A stretch of 64,000 nt of DNA from Sebastes aleutianus. Its lineage: Eukaryota > Chordata > Actinopteri > Perciformes > Sebastidae. Under the pieces are notes generated by a model. That model ran no database searches and had not been told where the DNA came from. It was given only the letters and a program-made list of their open reading frames with translations. Positions 35,401 to 47,852 of this stretch are shown piece by piece. A program made the translations under genes and the position numbers. Positions within the stretch are counted from its first letter, which is position 1, and the number at the start of each line of letters is the position of its first letter. The stretch covers positions 2,899,334 to 2,963,333 of the forward strand of contig CAKAKS010000060.1 of assembly GCA_916700875.1 (NCBI GenBank), read 5' to 3'.

Positions 35401-35937
35401 GGCCGCTTTGCCATGACTGACCTGGGCCCCCAGGAACGGGTCCACATCTGTAAGTTCACAGGCCTCTCCATGACCACCATATCCCACTGGCTGGCTAACG
35501 TCAAGTACCAGCTGAGACGGACTGGGGGCACCAAGTTTCTCAAGAACATGGACTCGTGCCAGCCCGTGTTCCTCTGTGGCGACTGTGCCTCCCAGTTCAG
35601 GACTCCCGGCGCCTACATCGGCCACCTGGAGTCTCACCTGGGCTTCAGCTTGAAGGACCTGTCCAAACTGTCAACTGAGCACCTTCGGGAGCAGCAGGCT
35701 GCCTCAAAGGTGATCACAGACAAAATGACATTCGGCAGCTCCCTGTCAGCCTTGACCACGGCAGAGGACGACACAAGCTCCGTGTACCAGTGCAGACTTT
35801 GCAATCGGACATTCGTCAGCAAACACGCAGTCAAACTGCACCTCAGCAAGACCCACGGCAAGTCTCCGGAGGACCACCTGGTGTATGTCACTGCTCTGGA
35901 GAAACTGGAGAAGCTAGACAAGATGGAGAAGGTTTAA
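32426..35937 (+). CDS. tshz1: Teashirt zinc finger homeobox protein 1, coding exon 2
   Basis: This exon completes a 1183-residue protein (about 1080 in human TSHZ1 as I recall). TSHZ proteins are nuclear transcriptional repressors in developmental patterning. In full-length numbering: an acidic N-terminus; a Ser/Thr/Asn/His-rich stretch (about 150-240); three Teashirt CX2CX12HX5H fingers at C290-C293-H306-H312, C351-C354-H367-H373 and C462-C465-H478-H484; a CtBP-type PIDLS motif at 880-884; an atypical homeodomain at about 976-1046 with W1035 and N1038 in the recognition helix; and C-terminal C2H2 fingers at C1064-C1067-H1080-H1084 and C1136-C1139-H1152-H1157. TSHZ1 rather than TSHZ2/3 is indicated by DGLSLD, DAGYGSP, FINPLSALQSIMNTHLG and MLYKISNSM, remembered as TSHZ1-specific. 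The coding frame enters from 2823 in phase 1; starting at the internal Met (32431) would lose 15 residues. Oddities are Gly for the usual Glu in finger 1 (DTLVGLTVHM), an Asn/Ser run near 890-905, and a Lys/Glu-rich C-terminal tail. No frameshift or stop is present. Confidence 0.97.
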
Positions 35938-36979
35938 GCGGGAGGGGTGGGGGGGGGTCTCGAGCTGAGCGTAGAGACTGACAGCTGTGGAACTGACTAG
36001 AATTTCATTGCACTAAAATGACATTGTTCACAGTTACTGCACTGGGCCGAACTGAGCCGCCAGAAAAAAAAATCGGTCTTATTATTTTTTTTGTTGTGAT
36101 AACTGCCTGACTGGACCATGTCTTTTCATGTTGATTTGTTTTTGTTTTGTTTTGTTTTGCCAAGCTTTTTTACACTTATTTTGTAATATATTTATATGCT
36201 ATTTGTCTGATCTGTGCATGTATTTTAGTGAATCAAGGTTAAACACAAGATTTTAATCTTTTCATGGCAAAAATACAACTACTGCTTCAATGGTAAAAGT
36301 GGAAGAGTGGAAAAAGAACTGGTGGAAGAGAAAACTGTATAATACTTGATATGAAGAAGGTGAAAATTAAATGTATACACCAAAAGAATGAAAGAATACC
36401 CTGAAAGACTGAAGTAGCACCTTAGACGGTTGAATTTTGAATTTGTAAAGAGAACATGTTTTGAAATATCTTGCATTTGTCAAAATCAGATTGATTTGAA
36501 AAGATCCAGGATTATCATTTCCCCTCCTCCCCCCCTTCTCCTTTTTGGGTTCCTGTCACTGCAATGTTTCTGATGACGAATGGCCTGCTCATAAATCTGT
36601 CAGTGTATTAGAAAAAAAAAAAGATCACGTGAACATTTGGAAAAACTGAAATGCTGCTTCTGGTTTACGAGTCAATCAGTGAAAATGAATGGCCGTCAGT
36701 ATGCAAGTTTGCTCAAAAAAAACCTTTTCCTCGTTGTGAAGTATCACCTTATAGCAATTTTCCAGTTGTATGGTTTGTTACAACATCCTCTTTCTAAATT
36801 GTGTCGCTTTATTCAACTGTAAAGAGAAACAGTCCGTTCCATGTAAATGATTACCAGTGAAATGTCAGTACTCCATCAGACATATCTTACCATTTGAAAC
36901 GGCTCAACATTCTTTGTATCTTAAGGTGTGTGCATTCTCTAACTTTTATATTGTCATTTTATATACAAAAATGATAAAA

Positions 36980-36985
36980 AATAAA
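36980..36985 (+). terminator. tshz1: Proximal polyadenylation signal AATAAA
   Basis: AATAAA lies in an A-rich stretch about 1.05 kb after the stop codon. A T-rich segment follows at 37030-37045. Confidence 0.45.
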
Positions 36986-37133
36986 AACAGATGGTGTATA
37001 TAGATATATGCTGTAGAGCTACAAAAATGTCCTTTTTTAAAGAAAATTACAAATTTAGCTTCTTTGGCTTGGTTTACAGAAAATGATTTTAATTATACTT
37101 GCATCCAATTTGATGCATGAAAATGGTGTGGAA

Positions 37134-37139
37134 AATAAA
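37134..37139 (+). terminator. tshz1: Polyadenylation signal AATAAA
   Basis: The signal is followed by TAAGCGATGCACAA and then T-rich and A-rich sequence. It is a plausible main cleavage site. Confidence 0.5.
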
Positions 37140-37253
37140 TAAGCGATGCACAATGACTATACATTTCAATGTTTTATCGACAATATTGTAAAAAAGAAAA
37201 AAAAAAAACTTTTTAGCACCGATTAGTTTGTTTCATTTCTTTCTCAATTGTAA

Positions 37254-37259
37254 AATAAA
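37254..37259 (+). terminator. tshz1: Distal polyadenylation signal AATAAA
   Basis: The signal is followed about 25-55 nt later by TTTGTGGTCGTGTGTTC, a good GT-rich downstream element. Confidence 0.55.
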
Positions 37260-37299
37260 CCCCAAAGCAGTTGTTAAACAGTCGTACATTTGTGGTCGT

Positions 37300-40200
37300 G
37301 TGTTCATTTTGTCACGGTGGTGCACCGAACTCAACATGTATAACATTCACTCTGTAGCGTTTGCTTGGTGGCAGATTAAAGCGATCACAACCATATCAAG
37401 TCCTAACCCAGTGTGATAGGATTTCTCTTTTTTGGGGGGGTGGGGAGGGGGGTTATACTTTTAGCATTACAGAGGTAAGATTGAAAATGTTTTCCTGTTA
37501 GCACATGTTTTTTTGTGTTTTACAACAAGCCTGCTTTTATGATATTTTTAAGAGAAAAAGAGAAGCCACTGGTGTCATACTCATAACTGATGACTGAGCC
37601 ACATCATACTGCCGATGATTATTATAATGATGAAGATGATGGGGATGATAAGTCTGTAAGGGTGCCTATTGTGCTGTGAGAAACTCATGCTAGGCTTGTG
37701 ACTGGCCTTCGGAGGGCCTCTTCTGAAAGAATCAGTGTTATATTAATGACGGCAGACAGTGTACTTTTGCCTGTCTTCTTGGAACAAAATCAGATGGGTG
37801 TCTGTTCTGCCTGATATAGCCTCCTGACTGGCCACAGCCAATAATTAACACAAGTATTCATTTGATACATGAGCAGGAAGCTGTCCTTTATTTCTGATCA
37901 GCTGCAATACTGCGTATTGTAACTCATTCTTGTGATGGGGACGCTACAGTGAAGGGGCATAACTGGGATCTTGATGTTTCAGACACGGCTCTTCAATCGG
38001 CGAGCGTACGTCGCTGGCATCGTTCATCAGAGCCAGAATCTAATGCGCATGTGTACAGTAAATACCACATTGTGAACACACCTATCTGTATTTTAGAAGG
38101 TTTCTTCAGATAAAACATTGCAGGATAAAGCGTCACCTTGGCATCATTTTTTGATTTCCACAGCCAGCGTGTGATCATCTAAGGTCAGTGAAAAAAATTT
38201 AGTGCCGAAAACCATCTCCACTTCATTTACTTTGCTTCCATCTCCTCTAAATGAATGTTTGCATAGTTGCTTGCAGAGCATGACAGAAGATGTCCCCACC
38301 TTTTTGACCAATCAAGCAGTTTCTCCATCATCAAGTCAAGTCCTTCAATCTCTTCCGTTGCACTCTGGCTACGGCCTTTTCTCACCGCAACTTTTTTCTG
38401 CTGTTGTATTTTCTTATGTTTCAGGTCTGGCTTCATCCAGTGCAAACCGCCGGTCGTAACGTTTAGCTTCAGTGTAAGCTGAAAGTGATTTGTCATGTAC
38501 AATGACCTCTAGGTGACCCCCAGCAAGTTGTGGGGTTTCTCTTCCTCGGGCAGCGCTGCAGGTAACGCGTCCGCATCAGGAATTTGATCTCTCATCTCGC
38601 CCTCATGTCTCAAGTTTCTGATAGAGCACTTACACTGCCCGCCTTTGTGCGGATGACGCCATGCTGCAGTGTTATGACTTCCATTCCTCACACTCGCAAC
38701 ATGTCTCGTGTCGGCTGAGTCAGTCACACACACTCACTCTGCCCCGGCTATATTAGCACGAGTGTCTTTTGTGCAATTACACACCTCCTCGATCTGGCTG
38801 CACCTCGCTGTGTTGATACATGGATCCAGTGACAAAGGAAACACAGGCAGAGGGGCAGATTAGCCCGGCTGAAGATGCAGCTTCCTCGGAAAAAAAGGGT
38901 GCTGCTAGAGTTGGGTTATAAAACAAACAAGGCAGATAAACAAGCAACATTCGGAGGAGATAGTGTTCCCCTGCACACCAGAAATAAAAAAACACCTTGT
39001 AGGTTTAATACCCCACAGCTAAACCTGTAATTTTGCTGTGCCGTCAGATAGCTGCTGAGCCGATAGAGACTCTTCCCTGCTTTGTTAGAGATCAGTGCAC
39101 TGTTTCCTGTGCGTATTCTATGTAAATTACATGCGATAATCGCCACGCACGGCACAATGCTGGTTCCCGTGGTGCAAACGGAAACCGAGGGTAGATAAAC
39201 GCAGGCTGGGCAGATTTGCATAGCCTTTGTGTTTTGGGCGCTGCTGAACGTGAGCCCTGAGGATTGGTAGGGATTTCCTCAAGGTTTTGTATAAGTAAAT
39301 GCCTGCTTCCTCTCAGGGCTGGGACCATTATGTACAGCAGACAGGGGTGGGTGTAGACAGAGGGCACAAACGGAATAACAAAATTACCTGGGCTGGTGGG
39401 AACACAGGGAGGGAGTATTAACCTGCATAACTCGCGTCTGCCTCTGCCGAGATATAACAGGAGAGGTGTTTGCATGGGAATGTGTACACTTTACACTCTG
39501 TGCATTGCACCAATACTGTGTATGTTTGTGTCATCTGTTAAGGACAATGATAGAGAGGTGTCTCTCTATGGTTACAGGAGATCACAGAGAAGTGAAGTTA
39601 AATAGGGAGGGCATGTTGATCCCATGATGTTTGATGTTTCCTCAGAAGTTCACCTCTAAAGCTGCAAGGTGTGTTATTACCTCCAATGTAAGTATGCTCA
39701 GGGAACACACACACCTGTGGTTCCCTGACGAGTCTTTTGTTAGGCTTCATATGTTCATGGTCCTTGTTCCTGGTTTGTATAGCGGCATGAGGATCACGAA
39801 CCCACGAAAACAAAGACAAAGCGTCTGCTGAGGATCCCGGCGCGTGTCTGCCGTCTATAAAACCTCCAACTTTGCACACAACTCTGTGCAACGTATGGTT
39901 TAATACCCTTCCAAAATACCTCAAACCAAACAAACAATGTCTGACAGAGAATCAACAAACAAAGCGACGACAACTGAGAGCCTTTGCACTGGATCAGAAA
40001 CTAAAGTCAGAGGAATCTGTTTGGATCCTGATAAAACGCCTCATTGTGGAAATTGCATTCAGGAAGAAGTTATCAGTATTCACGTTTTTGCACGAGATAC
40101 CTGCCTCAGTCTATTTTTATGTTGATTTAAGTCAGTTTGTAGGCCTGATTCAATTATGTTGCTCAGCTTCATCCTGTAAAATGTGCAGGATCTGTGACAA
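37300..40200 (+). other. Downstream non-coding region, first part
   Basis: The sequence is mostly unique with G-rich (37430-37452) and GATGATGATGGGG-like (37615-37650) runs. Minus-strand frames at 38227-38502 and 38509-38733 have no recognisable domain and no splice support. A POU octamer (ATTTGCAT) is at 39214-39221. I see no gene. Confidence 0.5.
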
Positions 40201-40226
40201 TTCTACCTTCCATACACACTAACCAA

Positions 40227-40261
40227 AAAATGTTCTGTTTGTGCCGCAAACAGAACATTTT
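40227..40261. repeat. Perfect 15-bp inverted repeat with 5-nt loop
   Basis: AAAATGTTCTGTTTG, loop TGCCG, CAAACAGAACATTTT form a perfect stem. The arms contain TGTTCT and AGAACA, but in everted order relative to a steroid-receptor element. It may be a transposon end or a chance palindrome. Confidence 0.9.
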
Positions 40262-41668
40262 CATTTTGAGACAGTGTAATCACAGACACTGAAATGGGGT
40301 CTATACAATACTACAATTTTATTATTTACTTTTTATTTTCTCATAACAGCAGTAATTTTTTAACAGCATAACAAATTACATTTACTCTCGTTAGTGTAAC
40401 AAGGTTAGTTTTTTGTGTGTAGGTTAGGCCTACTTGCTGGGGTAGATTAATGCACAGGCTGTACTTCAGAGAACAAAAAAAACGTTACCCCTATTGGCCG
40501 ATAAGAAACATAAAAAAATTAAGCAGCTGATTGGGTAGATTGGGTAGGAACCCATGATGTGACCAGGTTCATAAGGTCAAATTGGTTTTCAAATAATACG
40601 CCACTACTGGACAGAATGGTGGCAAAATGTCAGAAAGAAAATGTGATCACGGAGCATAAAAACAAAAAAGCACAACAGCTGAAAGTACATCATGATCAAG
40701 ATCTACTAAAGAAAATCCCGGTTCTTAAAGGTTAAGATCAAAGGCTGTCTCAATGTGTGTGTGCATGTGCCAGTGCTCCCCGAGTGTATACGTGTAGGCC
40801 GTGTAATATTCCTAGCACGCTTTTATACATGGCACTAAATTACTTTTTTCTGGTAACGTTAAAGCATGATCAGTAAGGGTGGGGGGCCCATACAAAGAGT
40901 AGCCTAGGGGCCCCTGACCACCTTAAACTGCCACTGTCTACTTATAGATCTACCTAAATAAAAATCAGTAAGCCCAATTTTACTTTTACTTAACCAGCCT
41001 ACTATTTAGGCTGTCACACAAGTATTGTACAAGTCGCATCTGTTACAGAGTAAAAATAAAAATAAAACAAAAGGTACATGAAAAAGTCCTGATAAACTGT
41101 GTGAACAGAAGAAAGGAGATAAATCAGCAGTTGCTGCAGAGAAGAAGCTGCAGGTGTGTCTGCGACCGCGAGGAGGCAGAGACAGAGTCCAGAGAGGTGA
41201 CAAACCGGAAGTGATACCTTTATAAATGTTTTGCACACGGACCGCAGAGTTCACGGCCGGGGCTAACGTTACTCAGTGGGGCCACTTGAACCACATTTAG
41301 GATGACATAGGGGCTTATTGTGGGGGTAATTATTGTACTTCGGTATAGTTTAAAAAATGTTGCATCTATCTTAATTAATGACTGATTAAATGCACCGTCC
41401 GGCCGAGCACAACATGCTAAATGCTAACATGCTTATAGCAGTGACTTCTGCGTCCACTGAGGAACTTCTACCTTCATGAGGTGTGTGTGAGGACTTTCTG
41501 CTGGTTGAGACTGTTAATACCTGCTGTGACAGTAGGACCTAATTCAGCTCAAAACGTTTTGAATTTGAGGAGCGCAGTGGGACCAGAAAGGTGGACTGGA
41601 TATATACTGGGACCAGAGAGGTGGACTGACATTAACTCAGAGTATATTTTAACTGACCTACTTTTTAT

Positions 41669-41739
41669 TTTTACTTAAGTAAATTTTTTACATAAGTACT
41701 TTTACTTGAGTACAATATTCTAGTACTCTTTCCACCTCC
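41669..41739. mobile_element. Terminal fragment of an interspersed repeat (AAGTACTTTTACTTGAGTA type)
   Basis: The sequence TTACTTAAGTAAA...AAGTACTTTTACTTGAGTAC ending CTTTCCACCTCC is one I recall as the end of an abundant fish DNA-transposon-derived repeat. The other end was not found. An imperfect duplication GGGACCAGA(A/G)AGGTGGACTG lies just upstream at 41579-41628. Confidence 0.5.
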
Positions 41740-44700
41740 TATAATTAAGTTGCATATACTGTAATTTCTGCGAAGGGTTGTACAAGAAAATGCAAGGCTT
41801 GATTGTAAAACCTGTTGTAGTGTTATAGAAAACTTTTTAGGTTGAATTTACACAACTCCCATTAAAAGAATGAATGACATTTTTTAACCACAATAAAAGA
41901 TCTAACCCATTTTTTTTCCCCTAAAGATTTAACCAACCAGAGAGTACATTTACATAGCTTTCACCAGACCTCCTATCATCCTATTGATGAGGTCCATTAC
42001 ACTCAGCACACATTTTATTTACAAAAAAAGCTTTCTTATATATTAACATCTATTTATTTGTCTCCTTCTGGAGATTGTACAAGATTGAATTTTTACAAAA
42101 TAGGCTACATCATGTCAGGCACTACAGTGCGTTACTCTCCTGCCACAGTAACTGAGAGTGCAGTGCTGCAGCTGGTGTCAGTAGCAGTGTATTTGTATGT
42201 TTTTGATGGACACGCGGCAGTCTTTCATCAAGGTGGGTTTATTTTGTGGTGGGAGGGTTGATGTGACAGAGTTGTCTTTGGAGAATGATGGTGTTTGACA
42301 GCAGCAGGCTAACGGATGTAGGAGATCATCTCAGTCTGCCAAGCCCTTTAGTTATGATGTGGTGGTGGATAAGAACTGCAGGTGTGTGTGTGTGTCGCCA
42401 GGCCCTTCATCCATCACAAGCCTGGACAAAACACAAAGAATACAGGGGATGAAATGTTTCCTCCATCTTGGTGGATGAGGGATGTGGTTTTAGAAAACAA
42501 GATGCGATACCCATCCATTCCCTTCTTACACTGCACTGTATTTTGGAGGGGTTTGTTTTGTTGTCTATCTTTGTTTCTTTATTTCTTTGACTTGCATTTA
42601 GACATATATAAACCAAACCGTGCTACACCTTTTCATGAAATGTTGATAGAAATGATTAATCTCTGAGATTCCAACATGACGACCACTTTAAATATATCTG
42701 TTACATGTTTTTCTATGCAAACCTCTCGCTGTGTAATCTATCTCTATATGCCTGATCACCTGGGGAGATCTCTATAGCTACAATAATAATCCACACATGA
42801 AAGATTAATGACATATATCCCATTATCCTGTGTGTGTATATGTATGATTCAGTCATTGACCTCCCAGTGGTTTTCTGAATACGAGAACTACCATTCCCTG
42901 TCATTTCCTATTTCAAATCAAAGAGGTCAACGTAGAGAATGTCTCAAAACCAATTTGTGTTTCAAAAAGACCCTTGAGAAATAGTGGCTTGTGTTGCGTT
43001 TGATATGCACAAAGACACTTATCCCTTATCTATCTTTTCTGAGGGAAAGAGGAGGAGATGGAGAGGGTGAAGTGCTCCAGGAATCAGTGCTGCCTCCATG
43101 AGATATGATGCTGCTTGATTTTGATCATTGACATTTGCTTTTTCATGCATCCCGAAAAACAAGGCCTCCCTTCCATTAAGGAATTATTCAAATGACCTTC
43201 AACAGTGCATGTTTTCCTACAGTTTTGTTGTGGGAATATGAGAACACATACTGACATCTCAATTACTTATGCAAGGCTCAGAGTAGGCCCAGTGGATGCA
43301 ATCACCGTGTGTGCAATCCTCAGTCACTCCGAATCACAGAGGCTCCCGGACAGACACACATAATTCAGACAAGTCAGACAGGATTTGCATACAAAGACTA
43401 AAAACAAAAAAAAAGAGGGCATAAATAAAAAATGCACCATCTTGAGCGAGGAGAGAAGGTAGAGATTTGAGGGAGGGGAGGGAGGACGGGGAGACCGGTA
43501 AATTGTTTTAAAAAGGTCTTACATGTCATGTTGTGTATGTTAAAGGGTTAGAGCGATATACACAGCTGATACTGGCCTTTGGGATTTGGTTCAGTGTTGT
43601 ATACCTCCCAATGAAAAAAATGTAGTTGATAACAATGTATTATCATTATTAATGATAATGACACATATTATATAATCATTCCCTAATTTTAAAAATTTTC
43701 CATTTTAACGAATAACATTTTGGAGGGAAAAATTTTGTGTTGAAATGTTTTTTAAGCACAAAAATCTGTATATTTGATATATTTAATATACTGATAACCA
43801 GTACTGACCTTCAAAATACCATATTGGTCCAACTCTTCTGTCTAAAGGCCCTCAGTCATCAACCACCACCCTCTCACACTGGACCAGACACCGTTGTCCA
43901 TCTTTATCCCCTTAAAACCTGAGCTTTTTTTCCCCCTTCCACCCTTCTGGAGGTGACACACTGTCTCATCGTCGCGTGATGGGTGGGGGGTTAGTAGCAG
44001 AGGAGTGGGTGAAGGTGGGGGGGGGGGTAGAAGGGCTGGGGTGGTTGAGGGCAGGCGGAGAGGCGGGGTGGGGTGGGGTGCATGGGAGGCTAACCCGGCA
44101 TCACGTCATTAGCGTTGCGCGGCGGAGATGCAGGGGCACCCTGACACATGTCACGGACAGCCAGCCGAGAGCCCACGTATGAAGCTGACACGCTGCGCAT
44201 AATTTATCCTGTGACACGATCTGCATGCCGAGTTGTTGATCTGTTGTGTTTGGTTTGGACATGGGCGCTCTGGCAGGGAAGACAGAGGGGGGCTGGGGGG
44301 TATTATGCAGGTGGGGGGGTGGAAGGCAGGAAGAGGAGAGCGAGGGCGCAGAGGTGGCAGTGTGTGTGTGTTTTTGAGGGGCGGTGGAAGGCGGCGTCTT
44401 GGTGTAGCACACACTGAAGGGGCGACACATTTGTCATGTCCACTGAGAAGCAACATATACATAAACAAGTGCATTCAAATTCACTAATACAGACACCCGG
44501 ACTCTAACACACACTCACACACACACACACGCACCCACATTCACGCTTTGACGATATGCATGTTGAGTCACAGAGAAATCACAGCCATAATCTCGTCCCT
44601 TAAGACATCTGTTCATGAGTGGAAATTACTAATATTGTTGACATGACCCGCTGTCATTCCTTCGGATGTGGTTGTTCTCCAAGCTTCAGCTGCAGTGTGG

Positions 44701-45980
44701 TGTTAAAGCACCGCTGACACCGCTTCTCATCAGCCTCACGTGATATATGCTTCAGTGAATAACGCGTTAATTAGATATGTTATATGTTGATGTGTTTGCA
44801 TGTGATTTGGTGCTTTTTTTTTGTAAATAAGCGTGTCTATAAAGGCCTATATGGTTAGATTACGGCTAACTGGAATTGGTAAATGTGCCAATGTGTGTTG
44901 ATGTTTTACAATATGAACATTAATATTGTAAAATCAATTAGCTTATGGTTAGCTTTTAGTTTTTGTGTGTGTCTTTGGGAAGTGCTCATCACGCATCAAC
45001 TACTCCTGCCTCCCCCCCCACCCCCCTCCTTGCCTGGCTCGTTTACATGAATTATGCATATGACCAGTCTTGTTAGAGGAGCCCCTCCCTCATCATGCTC
45101 CTAATCCCTGCCGTTGCCGCAGTAACCAAAATTAGACATGACTGTGAGGTACAGTATGGACCCTCGGGGCCTTTTTCTGGACAGGCCTCATCCCGGGCAG
45201 GCATGGATGGGGATGTGGAGGTCCTATAGGCCTGTAGGTTACCTGTCCACTGATATTACTGTAGTGATGCTGCTGCTTGATGGGAAATATTCATTTCACT
45301 TCAGCTCTGTCTGTTGCCATGAACCCTGAAGAGACTGTACGGATTCAGCCGGATCGGTTGCTGTTTGATGTGCAGTTTGAACGATCAACGATCTGATTCT
45401 CCGACAATTTTGATGCATTTCTGGCATGTCAGATATTTTGGCCGGCTGTCATGCAGTTTGAGTAGTTCCACTGTCCGATTTCCTTCATGGCTGCTGTCCA
45501 AAGATGCGTTATAAACTGTAGTGACCTTGTTTTCATATTATTTGAATAGTATTCTACATGTTGTGACTAATACTGTAGTCTTGAGGCTTCTGTGATATAA
45601 AAGTGAACTTTGCTGCAGAATAGAGGGACCCTGGTGTGTACATCTTCCAGACATCTGCAGCTCCGTATTATTAGTATTTTTTTCTTCTTACCTTCGGTTT
45701 ATAATTGAATTGCACAAAGTAATGCCTTTCTCTCTTTTTGTCAACATTGAGGGCACAGCCATCTTGTTTGAATACTTTTTATGAATTGTCACTGTACATA
45801 CCCGACGGGGTGTGGGTACCATGCTGACATTCAGTGTGAACTCAGGCTGGTCAGAAAGGCAGATTAAAATGTTTATTGTGAGTTAACACAACGTAAAACG
45901 ACGTGTCGGCAGCTTAAGGGTTATACCGGAATAATGGTGAGGGTACAGACTGAAAAATGAAAATGTGCTGGAAGAAATAT
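41740..45980 (+). other. Downstream non-coding region, second part
   Basis: The segment contains unique sequence, a G-rich stretch at 43978-44090, AT-rich low-complexity sequence at 43600-43830, a POU octamer at 43383-43390, and complex blocks near 44560-44760 and 45030-45150 (TTTACATGAATTATGCATATGA-like words). No gene is supported. Confidence 0.5.
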
Positions 45981-45987
45981 GTAAGAG

Positions 45988-46106
45988 ATAATGTACAGCG
46001 AGCCGGTCATTGTTGTGAAGGAATCCCCTTCAGGGTGATGAGAGACCCCGAAGCATCGCCCTGAAGGGGATTCTTTCACAACAATGACCCGCTAGCTGTA
46101 CATTAT
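45988..46106. mobile_element. Foldback repeat, 53-bp arms with 13-nt loop
   Basis: Arms 45988-46040 and 46054-46106 are reverse complements at 49 of 53 positions, starting ATAATGTACAGC and ending GCTGTACATTAT, around the loop AGAGACCCCGAAG. It is followed to about 46280 by sequence I also associate with this family (TACAGACCGCAGAATGCCGGG). A one-arm copy at 54618 shows that it is interspersed. No coding frame is present. Confidence 0.8.
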
Positions 46107-47852
46107 CACGCTTATTACACGGCTACTTACTAAAGAAATCAATACTTTTACGCAGAAACGGTCCGCCAAAGTCCGACATCTGAACTGCGCCCATAGCAAC
46201 GGTCTGTTATACAGAAATTACAGACCGCAGAATGCCGGGATTGACCAATCAGAATCTAGTATTCAACACAGCCATGTAATAAAATGTGTGATAATATGTG
46301 TTATCATGTTATGAGGGTCTTGTACCACTAGGTTATTGTGTCCTGTCCTGCATCTTGTCCTGTTAGATTTCCAAATTCATCCAGCTGAATACTAATTATG
46401 TGAAAATTACATTCCTCCATCATGTAAGGAAACAAAATTGATGAGGCTTTTTTTGTGTCTGTCAATCTAGTCTGTATCTAATGATTAAGTTTCAGTAAGC
46501 AAACAACAAGTGACATCATATCCACACATTTGGGTAAAAATATATCAAAGGTTGTAAATGTGATGCGAATTTGCGAAAGTCGCAACACTTTTTCAATAAA
46601 AAGTTGAACAGATTTGCGCAGGCAGAGAACCAACTACCAGGATCCTATTGACCCAGAGCAGCCTCTGGTAGTCTGTCTGAGCTAAATTGTTATATGGCCT
46701 AAACTACTGTAAGCTATTTTTCTCTGAGTGAATTTTTCCTCTGGTAAACTGTTACATAGTGTATATGTCGAGTGCTTTTATTGTGAAAGGTAAGAACAGA
46801 AGGAGTGGATCTGGTCTGCGCTGTCTTTGCCGAGGTTGAAAGGAGTAATAAAGTTGATCTTCTCGGTTCGGACTGCAGAGGCTTTGTGTTGTTGTACACT
46901 ATAGTGTGCGTATTTGATATGTCCTTTCCGTGTAACGTGATTGGTTGATGCCTTTATTTGCGGTGCAAAAGCTCTGAAAAATTGGCCTTGTTCCGAAAAA
47001 AAACATATATCGCTTTTTTGTTGTGTAATATTTGTGTTCTGTGTGAACGAGAACAACAAAAACAACAGTTCTATAAAACATATTTACATGCAAATTAATC
47101 ACACGAAAAAAACGCCCCCTGTGTAAAATTAGTGCCTGCAGAATAAAAGTTTTCTTGTGCTGAATACAAAAATAGGGCAAGATAACGCAATATCCATTTA
47201 GTGTCAGACCCTCGTAACAACTGTCAAGACGTTATCTCACACAGGACAGGATACAGATGATCTAACCTCCACGGCCCTGATGGTGGTTCCTCCCTGACCA
47301 CAACTAGTCAATATCTTTTTGTTAATATTACTTTAAGATCAGATGTGTGGCCGCAGAAATAATCCCAGTGTGGTGTAGGAGGGAGTTTTTCAACAGTCTG
47401 GAAAACCTGCAATGAAAGCTTTTTTTATGGAGAGTTTTAGTGTCCCGTAAAGCTCTAAATGCTGTTTCTAAGACTTATATAAAATGATTATTTCCCAGAG
47501 GATTTGGACCTCGGGGGCATGTATTGTAGATCCATTCCCTTCCTGTAAAGAACTTCAATGTATTTGTTTGGAAGCAGTATCCCTGCATTACCCCCAACCA
47601 GCTCAATCACTGCTCCCCTGTGACCTTCCATTAACATTATTGGTTTTTGTAGTCAGAGGTTGCTGACAGGGTTTCTTGGACTGCAATGAAGACAGAAGAC
47701 TATCAAGAGAGGCCTTTTTGTTGCTGAGATAAATAACTGACATATGGGTTCACACTTGATATGACTCGGCAGTAGATTTTTCTTTTTAATTCAACATTGT
47801 AGGTGTTGGGGTAATAAAGTGAAACCTAGGATTTCAATAGGCATTTGAATAT

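Larger units (their letters stand above)
35938..37290 (+). other. tshz1: tshz1 3' UTR
   Basis: The TAA at 35935-35937 is followed by AT-rich unique sequence with several candidate polyA signals. A Pumilio-type TGTATATA occurs at 36995-37002. The most distal AATAAA (37254-37259) is followed by a GT-rich downstream element near 37285-37315, giving an expected 3' end around 37275-37290. Exact ends are not determinable from sequence. Confidence 0.75.

Noticed and set aside
32785..35921. Antisense and alternative-frame open frames within the large tshz1 exon
   Set aside because: They are shadows of a GC-rich real coding exon; none has a recognisable domain.
32426..35937. Assignment as tshz2 or tshz3
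   Set aside because: The segments DGLSLD, DAGYGSP, FINPLSALQSIMNTHLG and MLYKISNSM fit TSHZ1 better than the TSHZ2/3 sequences I recall, and the zadh2 neighbour agrees.
38227..38733. Two adjacent minus-strand frames that could be exons of a small gene
   Set aside because: They have no familiar motif, no clean splice pair joining them and no codon pattern distinct from flanking sequence; RNA evidence would be required.
39872..40222. 116-residue plus-strand frame
   Set aside because: It has no domain, no promoter or splice context, and a low-complexity-free but unremarkable composition; it is probably chance.
40227..40261. Glucocorticoid/androgen response element
   Set aside because: The half-sites TGTTCT and AGAACA are in everted order with the wrong spacing for a steroid receptor dimer.
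46308..47218. Inverted pair GTTATGAGGGTCT / AGACCCTCGTAAC as ends of a 0.9-kb element
   Set aside because: They match at 12 of 13 bases, but sequence just inside the two ends is not reverse-complementary and no family is recognised; a chance pair is plausible.
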